NCBI GenBank assembly: GCA_964652075.1 | Contig: CAZYZQ010000055.1 | Span: 1 to 14,841 of the forward strand | DNA length: 14,841 nt | Direction: 5' to 3' | Source: CAZYZQ01 sp964652075 | Lineage (GTDB): Bacteria; Bacillota; Clostridia; Oscillospirales; Oscillospiraceae | Shown: positions 6,695 through 13,506 of the stretch, piece by piece | Position numbering within the stretch: the first letter of the stretch is position 1 | Layout: every line of letters begins with the position of its first letter | Program-made: the position numbers and the translations under genes | Notes under the pieces: generated by a model | Databases searched by the model: none | What the model saw: the letters and a program-made list of their open reading frames with translations, nothing else | Told to the model about the DNA's origin: nothing

Positions 6695-7807
6695 TCAGGA
6701 AAGACGTACGCTTGCGGCTTTGCAGATGCCGCCGCGCAGCGCGTCGACCGTCATCACGCCGTCGCCGACCAACGACGAGGCGAGCATCCGGCCGGTATCC
6801 GGTATCGCGCTGAACAGGCTGTAGTAGGACAGATAGACCATCTTGCAGCGCAGGAACGCGCCGCCAGACATAGTGGAAATCTCCTTTGCGTTGAACAGCC
6901 CCTGCCTGACGCAGTCCTGCAATACGGTTTTGTACGTGAAGGCCGTCCCCTCGGCAAAGCCCATGGCGCGCATCAGGAAGGTGATATACTGCTGCGCGGT
7001 GATGGCGTCGTTCGGGGAGAAGGTCGTTTTCGAGGTGCCGGTGGTCAGGCCCTTGCTGTAGGCATAGGCGACATAGGAATAGCACCAGTCTGAGCGCCGC
7101 ATATCGGTGAACGGGCAGCTGCCGGTGTAGGCCAGCGCCTCGTCCTCCAGCCCCAGAAGCCGCAGGAACATGACAAGCCCCTCGGCGCGGGTGGCGGTTT
7201 TTTGCAGCGAGTAGCTCGTCTTGCTCGTGCCGCGGAACAGGCCCATGGCCTTCAGCGCGTCTGCCAGCGAGCCGTAGTCCACGGCGCTGCCGGGGGCGCG
7301 CGCGGCGACGCCGGAGAAGTAGATCTCGGCCGTCTCCGAGGTGACGGTCAGGCCGCCCGTGGGCAGATGGTTCTTCATATAGAGCTTGCCTGCCGTAAGC
7401 ACGGCGTTGTTCGCGACCGCAACGCCGTCTGTGACGTTGATGAGATTGGCGCTGTTCGTCTTTGCGCTGCCGGAGCGCAGCACGGCCTGACAGCCCGGCG
7501 AGAGTGTGATCACATCGCCCTGGCGGAGCAGCAGCACGCCCTCAAGGTTATGCGGCGCAGTGTCGGCCTCGACGGCCTGCCGGTTCCAGCGCGCGATGGA
7601 CTCTGTCAGCGCGGCAAACTGCGCGTTGTAGGACAGGTTCATCTGCCGGGAGACGGTCGCATTGACCTCCTTTTGCAGCGCGGGCGCGAAGATGGCGTCC
7701 AGATAGCTCAGCGCCACGACAGGGTCCTGCTGGCTGCCGCCCACGGCGGACACCGGCAGGGCCAGAAGAAGCAGAATGGCGAGCAGGAGTGGTAGGATTC
7801 GTTTCAT
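6695..7807 (-). CDS. Secreted SLH-domain protein
   Basis: A 370-residue exported protein starting MKRILPLLLA. Residues 1-22 are a signal peptide with likely cleavage after VSA. Residues about 85-165 form a beta-rich segment (VITLSPGCQAVLRSG ... LTAGKLYMKNHLPTGGLTVTS ... IYFSGV), of a kind often paired with SLH repeats in Clostridia. SLH-like repeats follow: one at about 179-228 (GSLADALKAMGLFRGTSKTSYSLQKTATRAEGL), a clear one at about 229-288 (PFTDMRRSDWCYSYVAYAYSKGLTTG ... FSPNDAITAQQYITFLMRAMGF), and a degenerate third to about 345. SLH domains normally bind pyruvylated secondary wall polymers, so it is probably retained at the cell surface. GAGGA eight bases before the ATG at 7807 selects this start over in-frame ATGs at 7843 and 7822. 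It has its own near-consensus promoter. Molecular role unknown. Confidence 0.85.
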   Translation of the reverse strand: MKRILPLLLAILLLLALPVSAVGGSQQDPVVALSYLDAIFAPALQKEVNATVSRQMNLSYNAQFAALTESIARWNRQAVEADTAPHNLEGVLLLRQGDVITLSPGCQAVLRSGSAKTNSANLINVTDGVAVANNAVLTAGKLYMKNHLPTGGLTVTSETAEIYFSGVAARAPGSAVDYGSLADALKAMGLFRGTSKTSYSLQKTATRAEGLVMFLRLLGLEDEALAYTGSCPFTDMRRSDWCYSYVAYAYSKGLTTGTSKTTFSPNDAITAQQYITFLMRAMGFAEGTAFTYKTVLQDCVRQGLFNAKEISTMSGGAFLRCKMVYLSYYSLFSAIPDTGRMLASSLVGDGVMTVDALRGGICKAASVRLS

Positions 7808-7849
7808 GGTATGGTTCCTCATCGGTAAAAATCGCGGTTGCATGCCCTT

Positions 7850-7877
7850 ATTCTAGCATAAAAGCGAAAAATGTCAA
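7850..7877 (-). promoter_or_regulatory. Sigma-A-type promoter for the SLH-domain gene
   Basis: On the minus strand a perfect -35 TTGACA (7872-7877), a 16-base spacer and a -10 TAGAAT (7850-7855, five of six) lie about 43 bases before the ATG at 7807. The -35 overlaps the stop codon of the upstream frameshifted regulator gene, so the SLH gene is transcribed on its own. Confidence 0.75.
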
Positions 7878-8930
7878 ATCGGATTCCGAGGTGCCCCGGC
7901 GGAGGCCTTCAGCCTTTCCCAGCACGCCTGCCCCTGCATGAAACTGTACGTTTCATCCTCAAGCGATTTCAAAAGCTCCTTCCGAAGACGTTCTGCAAAG
8001 TCCGGCTCGACATCCTTAAAACGCATGTGCTGATATAGGCTGGAGGTTGCGAAGTCTCCAATTGTTCCGACACTCTCCAGAATATCCTGCATAATTTGTG
8101 CGGTTCTTGCGACATCCTGTTCCCATACGGCAACGTCCAGACCGCAGCAGATCCTGCTATAGGTTCCCATTTCAAATGCGGACGCAGCGGCGGAGGAGAC
8201 GGCTACCAGTTTGTTGGCCATTTCGTGATTGTTGTCTTCCATGTAGAGAATGCGCAGATCGTTTAAGGTCATCTGTATATGCTGATGACAGGAGAAAAGC
8301 AGCTCCTCATATGCCCGATATGCCGCCTCTTTTTTCCCAGTTTTGCTGTAGACCAAGCGCTTCCTTCCGCTTCCGCTCCGGGTTTTCGCGGGAGAAGAAC
8401 GCGGTATAGGAAAGGGCCTTCTCATATGCGCCCTTCTGAAAATAAAAGTGGAACAACGAGTCCGCGGCCTGACTGCGTATTTGCTCGTCCGCTGCGTGCA
8501 GACACCGGTCATACCAGTCCAATATGGTATCCTCATAATTTGCGTCGCCGGAGAGCGGTTTTCCCTTTCGCCATGCGTCGAGAATACAGGCCGCCTGCCA
8601 GATCAGGCTTCCGCAATTCGGATACTCCTGTATCTTTGCCTTTGCACAGAGAAAGGCTTCGTCGTAGCTCCGCTCCTCCAGATCCCGCTGCAATTGCGTC
8701 AGAAATTGATTGAGTTCTTCCGCGGTCAATTCCTCCCGGAACGAGAGCAGCGTATCGGTCGTAATCCCGAGCAGACGCGCAATAGGCGCAAGAAGGGCGA
8801 CATCCGGGAGCGTATGGTTTTTCTCCCACTTGTTGACGGCCGGCGCAGTGACGCCGAGCCGGTTGGCCATCTCCTCCTGCGTCATGCCCGTTTGGAGCCT
8901 GTATTTTCTGATAATATCTCCAAGTTTCAT
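7874..8930 (-). pseudogene. XRE-family helix-turn-helix regulator, split by a one-base frameshift
   Basis: Two overlapping minus-strand frames read as one protein of about 351 residues once a single base is removed. The 5' frame (8930 to about 8355) opens with an HTH_3/XRE domain (residues 1-60: TQEEMANRLGVTAPAVNKWEKNHTLPD) and then a helical region up to FFSRENPERKRKEAL. The 3' frame continues LVYSKTGKKEAAYRAYEELLFSCHQHIQMTLNDLRILYMED and runs to 7874. This is the TPR-like helical C-terminus familiar from clostridial XRE regulators of similar length. Unshifted, the 5' frame ends 15 codons later at 8307. The total span of 1057 bases is one more than a multiple of three. AAGGAG at about 8946-8951 supplies the ribosome site. 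Either the gene is freshly broken or the base is an assembly error; DNA binding by the truncated 207-residue product remains possible. Confidence 0.8.
8351..8360 (-). other. Frameshift site in the XRE-family gene
   Basis: The minus-strand reading is GCG CTT GGT CTA in the HTH frame, but GTC TAC AGC AAA (VYSK) in the continuing frame. Deleting one base of the CTTGG stretch (8353-8357) joins the two halves seamlessly. No slippery heptamer, nearby stop pause or internal Shine-Dalgarno suggests a programmed shift. Confidence 0.7.
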
Positions 8931-8974
8931 ACCTACCCATCTCCTTTTGGCATTTCCGGACGGCTTCTGATTGG

Positions 8975-8983
8975 AGTATAACA
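8975..8983 (-). promoter_or_regulatory. Extended -10 promoter for the XRE-family gene
   Basis: The minus strand reads TGTTATACT (8983 to 8975), a TGn-TATACT extended -10, 45 bases before the ATG at 8930. No good -35 is seen at normal spacing. It closely resembles the extended -10 before the PucR-type gene. Confidence 0.5.
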
Positions 8984-9053
8984 GAAAAAGTGACGGAATG
9001 CTATTGAGCGGGCGTTAAAGAATGGGAACGAAGATTAACCGCAATTCAATATG

Positions 9054-9071
9054 GCGGCATGGAGCTGCCGC
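9054..9071 (-). terminator. Possible weak terminator hairpin after the deacetylase gene
   Basis: GCGGCA (9054-9059) and TGCCGC (9066-9071) form a perfect six-pair stem with a six-base loop, about 25 bases past the deacetylase stop. Only scattered T residues follow on the minus strand, so termination efficiency would be low. Confidence 0.3.
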
Positions 9072-9096
9072 TCTAAACGAAGGCGGGACGAGGCTT

Positions 9097-9909
9097 TCAG
9101 CTTGCAAACAGCTCATCGAGCGTGCCGAAGCGATAGCCGAGGGACTCCCATTTTGTCAGAAGTTCATCCAGAATTTCCGCGTTGGTTTTGGATGTCGAGT
9201 GAAGCAGCACAATGGCGCCGTTGTGGATGCGCGGGATCAGCTTTGAGAACGCCTCCTCCTTGCTCGGCTGCTTATCGGGGTACCAGTCGACATAGGCGAG
9301 ACTCCAGAAGACCGTGTGGTAGCCGAGCTTCTGCGCAAGCTTGAGGTTTTCCTCGCTGTACACGCCCTGCGGCGGGCGGTAGTAGCGCGGCATCTCCTGC
9401 CCGGTAGTCTCCTGATAGAGCTCGGAGAGCGAGCCAAGCTCCTCGGAGAAGGCGGCCTCGTCGGCAATCTTCGACATGTCCGGGTGGTGGTAGGTGTGGT
9501 TGCCCACAATGTGCCCCTCCGCCGCCATCCGGCGCACCAGCTCCGGCTCGGATTCGATGTAGTGGCCCACAACGAAGAACGCCGCCTTGACATTGTGCGC
9601 CTGCAGAACGTCCAGAATGCCGGCGGTATAGCCCGCCTCATAGCCCGCGTCGAAGGTCAGATAGATCACAGGCTGCTCGCTGTCTCCGAGAAATGCCGCG
9701 CCGTAGTCGTCCAGCACGGACTGGGAGACGGTGCCGGTTGGGGCGCTGCCCTCCTGCTGGAAGTGCAGGCCCCACGCGCCGGTTTCAATGGCGGCGGGGG
9801 CGTGCAGGCGCGCGTAGAGCAGCCCGCCGCCAAGGCCGAGTATGATGACGAGAATTGTCACAAGAACATGCCGCACAGCGCGCGGCGGAAGCGAACTCCG
9901 AAGTTTCAC
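9097..9909 (-). CDS. pdaA: Polysaccharide deacetylase, PdaA-like (spore cortex)
   Basis: About 270 residues: a short cytoplasmic N-terminus, one membrane anchor (about residues 15-33, RHVLVTILVIILGLGGGLLY), then an external NodB-type deacetylase domain. Motifs in order: IYLTFDAGYE with catalytic Asp87, metal ligands in NHTYHHPD (His138 and His142), RPPQGVYSEENL from about 178, GYHTVFWSLAYVDW (about 196-209), and LLHSTSKTNAE with His237. The TFD.GYE, RPP.G.(F/Y)SE and FWSLA..DW signatures are those of PdaA, which removes N-acetyl from muramic acid so that muramic delta-lactam forms in the spore cortex. The GTG at 9909 is chosen because GGAGGG (9917-9922) lies seven bases upstream; the in-frame ATG at 9924 has no ribosome site. 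It is the last gene of an operon with aroD and a patatin-like gene. Confidence 0.8.
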   Translation of the reverse strand: MKLRSSLPPRAVRHVLVTILVIILGLGGGLLYARLHAPAAIETGAWGLHFQQEGSAPTGTVSQSVLDDYGAAFLGDSEQPVIYLTFDAGYEAGYTAGILDVLQAHNVKAAFFVVGHYIESEPELVRRMAAEGHIVGNHTYHHPDMSKIADEAAFSEELGSLSELYQETTGQEMPRYYRPPQGVYSEENLKLAQKLGYHTVFWSLAYVDWYPDKQPSKEEAFSKLIPRIHNGAIVLLHSTSKTNAEILDELLTKWESLGYRFGTLDELFAS

Positions 9910-9916
9910 ATCCCAT

Positions 9917-9922
9917 CCCTCC
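9917..9922 (-). promoter_or_regulatory. Ribosome binding site that selects the GTG start of the deacetylase
   Basis: The minus strand reads GGAGGG, then seven bases, then GTG at 9909. The upstream ATG at 9924 overlaps this site and has a pyrimidine-rich leader, so the GTG is the better start. Confidence 0.6.
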
Positions 9923-9957
9923 ATGGGACAGTCTATGGAGGGCCGGAGGGCGGTATG

Positions 9958-10701
9958 TCAGGGAAGCCGCAGCGCGTCCAGCAGCCCGGACAGTGCCGCC
10001 GCCGGGAGCTGCCCGGGCGCGGACGCTGTTTCCGCCGCACCGAAGGTGAGGCACGAGCCGAAGACCTCGCCCGCGATACGGGAGACCGCGCCGAGCGCGC
10101 CCATGGACATGGTGATGACGGGCGTTTTGCCGGTTTCCCGGTAGCGGACGGTCGCCGCAAGCAGCGTCAGCACGTCCGAAGGCGTGCGCGGCATCACGGC
10201 GAGCTTCGGCAGATCCGCGCCGAGCGCCGCCGCCTGTTCCAGACGGCGCAAAAGCTCGGAGAGCGGCGGCGTGGCGGAAAAGTCATGGCTCGAGACGACG
10301 GCGGCCACGCCTTGCGCGTGCGCCGCATCCACCAGCTCGCGCACCAGCGCGTCGCCGGAGAACAGCTCAATATCCAGCAGGTCGCATTGCGCCAGCGCCA
10401 TAAGGCAGACGCTGCGGTATGCCGCCGGCGAAAGCGCGCGCTCGCCGCCCTCCCGCTTCGTGCGGAAGGTGTAGAGCAGCGGCAGATCTGGCAGCGCCGC
10501 GCGCAGCGCCCTTGCCGCGTCGGGCAGAACCGCATCGGGGCAGTAGTCCATGCGCCACTCCGCCAGATCGGCCGGCAGGGCGGAGAGGACGTCGGCCTGC
10601 GCCAGAATCTCCGCGACCGTGCGGCCTGTGATCGGGACGCAGATCTTCGGCCGCCCCGTGCCGAGTGTTAGATGCTTGACTTGAATGGTAGCCGTATTCA
10701 T
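9958..10701 (-). CDS. aroD: Type I 3-dehydroquinate dehydratase
   Basis: A 247-residue cytoplasmic enzyme of the shikimate pathway that dehydrates 3-dehydroquinate to 3-dehydroshikimate through a lysine Schiff base. Class I residues are all visible: EWRMD (Glu48, Arg50), FRTKREGG (Arg80), SSHDF (His139, general acid/base), PKLAVMP (Lys166, Schiff base), MSMGALGAVSRIAG (Arg208), SCLTFG (216-221) and ASAPGQL (Ser227, Gln231). The length equals the usual 240-255. GGAGG seven bases upstream fits the ATG at 10701, which overlaps the stop of the patatin-like gene by four bases (ATGA), so translation is coupled. No other shikimate gene is in the window; an isolated aroD in an operon with lipid and cell-wall enzymes is unusual. 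Confidence 0.93.
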   Translation of the reverse strand: MNTATIQVKHLTLGTGRPKICVPITGRTVAEILAQADVLSALPADLAEWRMDYCPDAVLPDAARALRAALPDLPLLYTFRTKREGGERALSPAAYRSVCLMALAQCDLLDIELFSGDALVRELVDAAHAQGVAAVVSSHDFSATPPLSELLRRLEQAAALGADLPKLAVMPRTPSDVLTLLAATVRYRETGKTPVITMSMGALGAVSRIAGEVFGSCLTFGAAETASAPGQLPAAALSGLLDALRLP

Positions 10702-11552
10702 GTCGGTTCCTCCAGATATCTGCGCAGCGCGGGCATGGCGCGGTTTGTGACCTCCAACCCATGACAGTAGATTTCATGCAGCACCTTCGCGTCGCGCTCC
10801 GTTCGTCCAATGTCGAGCGCGTCGGGGCAGATCAGGAACGCCTTCCCGGCCTGTTCCAGCTCGAAAAGCGACCGGCGCTGCGTGTTATAGACGTCGGCGC
10901 GCTGCTCCAGCGCGCGGCAGAACGCCGGGTAGCGGCGATAGCGCCGCATCGCCAGCGTAATTGCGCGCTCCTGCGGCTTCCGATAATCACGCGGACGGGT
11001 CAGCACGATCAGCAGCTTGTCGCAGCCGGCGGCCAGCGCGGCGTCGTACGGGACGGGATTCGTGATGCCGCCATCCATGTACAGCCCACTCTCCAGCCGG
11101 ACAGGCTGAAACAGAAGCGGCAGCGCGCAGCTGGCGATCAGGAGCTGCCACGTCCGGTCTTTCCCGTCTACGGGAAAATATTCCGGCTTGCCGGTCGCGA
11201 GGTTTGTGACGCAGGCCTCCGCGCAGCCCGGGTAGGCGGCCAGCGCGTCATAGTCGAAGGGAACCAGCTTGTTTGGAATTTCATCGAAGACGAAGCGCAG
11301 GTTGTAAAGGCTCCGGTTGCCGGGGCGCAGCAGGTGCCGCGCGCCCATGTAGCGCGGGTCGTGAACATACTCCTCACCGATCTTCTGCGACCGGCCGCGC
11401 TGCCAGCTGACATACGAGATGCCGTTTGCAATCCCTGCGCTCGAGCCGATCACATAGTCCGCGCGGATCTCCGCGTCGATCAGCGCGTCCAGCACGCCGT
11501 TTGTATAGAAGGTGCGGCTTGCGCCGCCCTCCAGAATCAGACCAAGTTTCAA
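10698..11552 (-). CDS. Patatin-like phospholipase
   Basis: A 284-residue protein with the patatin Ser-Asp dyad: the glycine-rich oxyanion segment LILEGGASRTFYTNGVLDAL near the N-terminus, the nucleophile elbow GSSAG (Ser38), and the acid in YMDGGITNPVPYDAA (Asp160). The ASCALPLLFQPV stretch is also typical. It resembles bacterial YjjU-type patatins with a C-terminal helical DUF6363-like extension (about 190-284). It probably hydrolyses acyl esters of membrane or storage lipids in the cytoplasm; the substrate is not readable. The TTG at 11552 is chosen as start: GGGAGGG lies six bases upstream, and the longer alternative (TTG at 11606) coincides with the -35 box of the promoter and could not be on that transcript. 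It heads the operon patatin-aroD-deacetylase. Confidence 0.85.
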   Translation of the reverse strand: MKLGLILEGGASRTFYTNGVLDALIDAEIRADYVIGSSAGIANGISYVSWQRGRSQKIGEEYVHDPRYMGARHLLRPGNRSLYNLRFVFDEIPNKLVPFDYDALAAYPGCAEACVTNLATGKPEYFPVDGKDRTWQLLIASCALPLLFQPVRLESGLYMDGGITNPVPYDAALAAGCDKLLIVLTRPRDYRKPQERAITLAMRRYRRYPAFCRALEQRADVYNTQRRSLFELEQAGKAFLICPDALDIGRTERDAKVLHEIYCHGLEVTNRAMPALRRYLEEPT

Positions 11553-11558
11553 AAAAAT

Positions 11559-11565
11559 CCCTCCC
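11559..11565 (-). promoter_or_regulatory. Ribosome binding site that selects the TTG start of the patatin-like gene
   Basis: GGGAGGG on the minus strand is followed by A and five T, then TTG at 11552. A second GGGAGG just upstream (about 11571-11576) lies at the predicted transcript start and is not at a useful distance from a start codon. Confidence 0.6.
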
Positions 11566-11577
11566 AGATTCCTCCCT

Positions 11578-11606
11578 ATTATAAATGAAAACTTTACTTT
11601 TGGCAA
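11578..11606 (-). promoter_or_regulatory. Sigma-A promoter of the patatin-aroD-deacetylase operon
   Basis: On the minus strand, -35 TTGCCA (11601-11606), a 17-base spacer and a perfect -10 TATAAT (11578-11583). The transcript would begin near 11571, giving a leader of about 18 bases before the TTG start. Confidence 0.8.
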
Positions 11607-11621
11607 TGGAAGCTGTAAACT
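11593..11621 (+). promoter_or_regulatory. Candidate divergent promoter for the aminotransferase gene
   Basis: TTTACT (11593-11598), 17 bases, TAAACT (11616-11621); each box matches four of six consensus bases. It overlaps the -35 region of the oppositely directed phospholipase promoter, so the two would compete for polymerase. AAGGAGG at 11629-11635 then serves the ATG at 11645. Confidence 0.35.
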
Positions 11622-11644
11622 GAATAAGAAGGAGGCGTCAAACC

Positions 11645-12826
11645 ATGCTCAATCCAAGATTCGAGGCCATGCTGGCCCATAAATCCCCCATCCGAGAGAT
11701 CTACGACTACGGCCTTGCCCGCGGCAAGGAGATCGGATATGAAAACGTCTTTGACTTTACGCTCGGCAACCCCAGCGTCCCCGTGCCGGACGCGGTGAAC
11801 GACAAGCTGGTGGAGATCATCCGCAATGTTGACTGCAAAATCGTCCACGGCTACAGCACGACGCTCGGCATCTACGAGGTGCGCGAAAAGCTGGCCGCGT
11901 CGCTGAACAGCCGGTTCGGGATGCAGTACCGGGCGGAGCACATTTTTATGACGAACGGCGCGGCGTCCTCGCTGTGCCACACGATGCGCGCGGTCTGTGT
12001 GCCGGGCGACGAGGTCGTGGTCTGCGCGCCGTTTTTCGCCGAGTACCGCGCCTATGCCGAGGGCTGCCATGTGGAGCTGAAGGTCGTCCCGGCGGACACG
12101 AAGCACTTCCAGATCGATTTCGAGGCGTTCGACGCGGCGTTCTCGGAAAAGACAATGGCCGTGCTCATCAACACACCCAACAACCCCTCCGGCGCGGTCT
12201 ACTCTGCGAAGACCATCGAGCGCCTTGCCGCGCTGCTGCGGGAGAAGGAGCGGGCCTACGGCCACCCGATCTATCTGATCTCGGACGAGCCGTACCGCGA
12301 GATCGTCTTTGACATGGAGGCGCCCTACGTTGCGAGGTACTATGACAACACGATCACCTGCTATTCCTTCTCAAAGAGCCTGTCTCTGCCCGGCGCGCGC
12401 ATCGGCTATATCGCCGTGAATCCCGCCTGCCCGGATGCGGAGAAAATCGTCGTCATGTGCGGCCAGATCTCGCGCGGCACGGGCCACAACTGCCCGTCGG
12501 CACTCTACCAGCTGCTCGTTGGAGACTGCTGCGGCCTGACGTCTGACCTCTCAGTTTACCATAAAAATCGGGATATCCTCTACAACGCGCTCGTGGAGAT
12601 GGGTTATTCCGTGGTGAAGCCGGACGGCGCGTTCTATATTTTCCCGCGCTCTCTAGAGCCGGACGCGGCCGCGTTCTGCCGCCGGGCGATGCAGTATGAC
12701 CTGCTGCTCGTTGCGGGCGACGGCTTCAGCTGCCCCGGCCACTTCCGCGCGGCCTACTGCGTGGAGACAGAAAAGCTGGAACGCTCGCTGGATGCGTTCC
12801 GAAAGCTGGCGGACTCGTACCGGTGA
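11645..12826 (+). CDS. Class I/II pyridoxal-phosphate-dependent aminotransferase
   Basis: A 393-residue fold-type I aminotransferase, the standard length. Visible: NGAASSL phosphate-side segment (about 101-107), NTPNNPSG at 176-183 (Asn180 contacts the cofactor ring), SDEPYRE at 213-219 (Asp214 to the pyridine nitrogen, Tyr217), SFSKSLSLPGARIGY with Schiff-base Lys244, and GHFRAAYC with Arg368, which binds the substrate carboxylate. It should move an amino group from an amino acid to a 2-oxo acid in the cytoplasm. AspC/PatA-like aspartate or broad-range use is plausible, but the amino donor cannot be fixed. AAGGAGG nine bases upstream supports the ATG. A DUF4364 gene follows ten bases after the stop, and a phospholipase operon diverges upstream. 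Confidence 0.9.
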   Translation: MLNPRFEAMLAHKSPIREIYDYGLARGKEIGYENVFDFTLGNPSVPVPDAVNDKLVEIIRNVDCKIVHGYSTTLGIYEVREKLAASLNSRFGMQYRAEHIFMTNGAASSLCHTMRAVCVPGDEVVVCAPFFAEYRAYAEGCHVELKVVPADTKHFQIDFEAFDAAFSEKTMAVLINTPNNPSGAVYSAKTIERLAALLREKERAYGHPIYLISDEPYREIVFDMEAPYVARYYDNTITCYSFSKSLSLPGARIGYIAVNPACPDAEKIVVMCGQISRGTGHNCPSALYQLLVGDCCGLTSDLSVYHKNRDILYNALVEMGYSVVKPDGAFYIFPRSLEPDAAAFCRRAMQYDLLLVAGDGFSCPGHFRAAYCVETEKLERSLDAFRKLADSYR

Positions 12827-12836
12827 GGTGAATTGG

Positions 12837-13400
12837 ATGGAACGGCATGGATTTATCCGGGATATGATGGACGTCAAGGTCCTGATCCTCTATGTGATGG
12901 CGCGCGTGGCCTACCCGGTGGACGCGAACAAGATCTATGAGCTGTGCCTGCAGGACGACTGCCTGAGCTATTTTGACATCATGGAGGCAATCCCGCAGAT
13001 GGTGCAGACCGGCCATCTGGAGAAGGACGGGGAGGGGAACTACACGATCACGCAGAAGGGCCGCGATGACGGCAGCGTGATCGAGGATTCGCTGGCCTAC
13101 CCCGTCGCACAGCGCGCGAAGGCGGCGGTCGAGCGCTTCAACCGCGCCGCCCGGCGCGACGACATGGTGCATATGTCCATTGTGGAGCGCAAGACCGGCG
13201 ATTTCTCTGTGATTCTGGGGCTGGATGACGAGGTGAGCAACCTTTTCACGCTCGAGCTGATGGCGCCGACGCGGGAACAGGCAAAAAAGCTGGCGGACGC
13301 CTTCCACGACCACGCGGAGGAGATTTACAAGCTGCTTATGAATGAGCTTTTGCGCACGGCGGAGAAACAGCCCGGGAATGAGTGGTTGACATCCACGTGA
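12837..13400 (+). CDS. DUF4364 family protein
   Basis: A 187-residue soluble protein. The N-terminal half (GFIRDMMDVKVLILYVMARVAYPVDANKIYELCLQDDCLSYFDIMEAIPQMVQTGHL ... YTITQKGRDDG) is the DUF4364 pattern common in Clostridia. It has a winged-helix look (three helices, then a hairpin with YTITQKGR), so a DNA-binding role is plausible but not established. The C-terminal half (about 100-180) is alpha/beta with no recognised motif. GAGGTG at 12825-12830, six bases before the ATG at 12837, decides the start; this ribosome site overlaps the stop codon of the aminotransferase gene, indicating a two-gene operon. Function unknown. Confidence 0.8.
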   Translation: MERHGFIRDMMDVKVLILYVMARVAYPVDANKIYELCLQDDCLSYFDIMEAIPQMVQTGHLEKDGEGNYTITQKGRDDGSVIEDSLAYPVAQRAKAAVERFNRAARRDDMVHMSIVERKTGDFSVILGLDDEVSNLFTLELMAPTREQAKKLADAFHDHAEEIYKLLMNELLRTAEKQPGNEWLTST

Positions 13401-13414
13401 CATTTTGATAAACT
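13386..13414 (+). promoter_or_regulatory. Candidate promoter for the OFA transporter, inside the end of the DUF4364 gene
   Basis: A perfect -35 TTGACA (13386-13391) is followed by 17 bases and TAAACT (13409-13414, four of six). It lies over the last codons of the DUF4364 gene. The transcript would begin near 13421, directly at the hairpin described next, giving a leader of about 86 bases. Confidence 0.45.
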
Positions 13415-13420
13415 ATAAAA

Positions 13421-13466
13421 AGAAAGAGCGCGTCCCCCAAACACTGCGACGGAACGCGCTCTTTTC
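13421..13466 (+). terminator. Hairpin between the DUF4364 and transporter genes (terminator or leader stem)
   Basis: AAAGAGCGCGT (13423-13433) pairs perfectly with ACGCGCTCTTT (13454-13464) over 11 bases around a loop of about 20, with TTTT ending at 13465 and an A-run before the stem. The shape fits a two-way intrinsic terminator, though the T-run is short. It could equally be a 5' stem in the transporter leader. Confidence 0.6.
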
Positions 13467-13506
13467 GTACCTGGAGAAATTGTGAGAGAAGAGAGGAAAC
13501 AAAACC

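Noticed and set aside
8351..8360. Programmed ribosomal frameshift in the XRE-family gene
   Set aside because: No slippery heptamer, no stop codon at the shift point, and no internal Shine-Dalgarno; a simple indel explains it better.
9316..10671. Long plus-strand open frame spanning the deacetylase and aroD genes
   Set aside because: It runs across two well-identified minus-strand genes and the gap between them, and its product is Arg-rich with no domain.
11553..11606. Longer phospholipase start at TTG 11606
   Set aside because: This TTG is the first three bases of the -35 box of a near-consensus promoter, so it would not be transcribed; the TTG at 11552 has a proper ribosome site.
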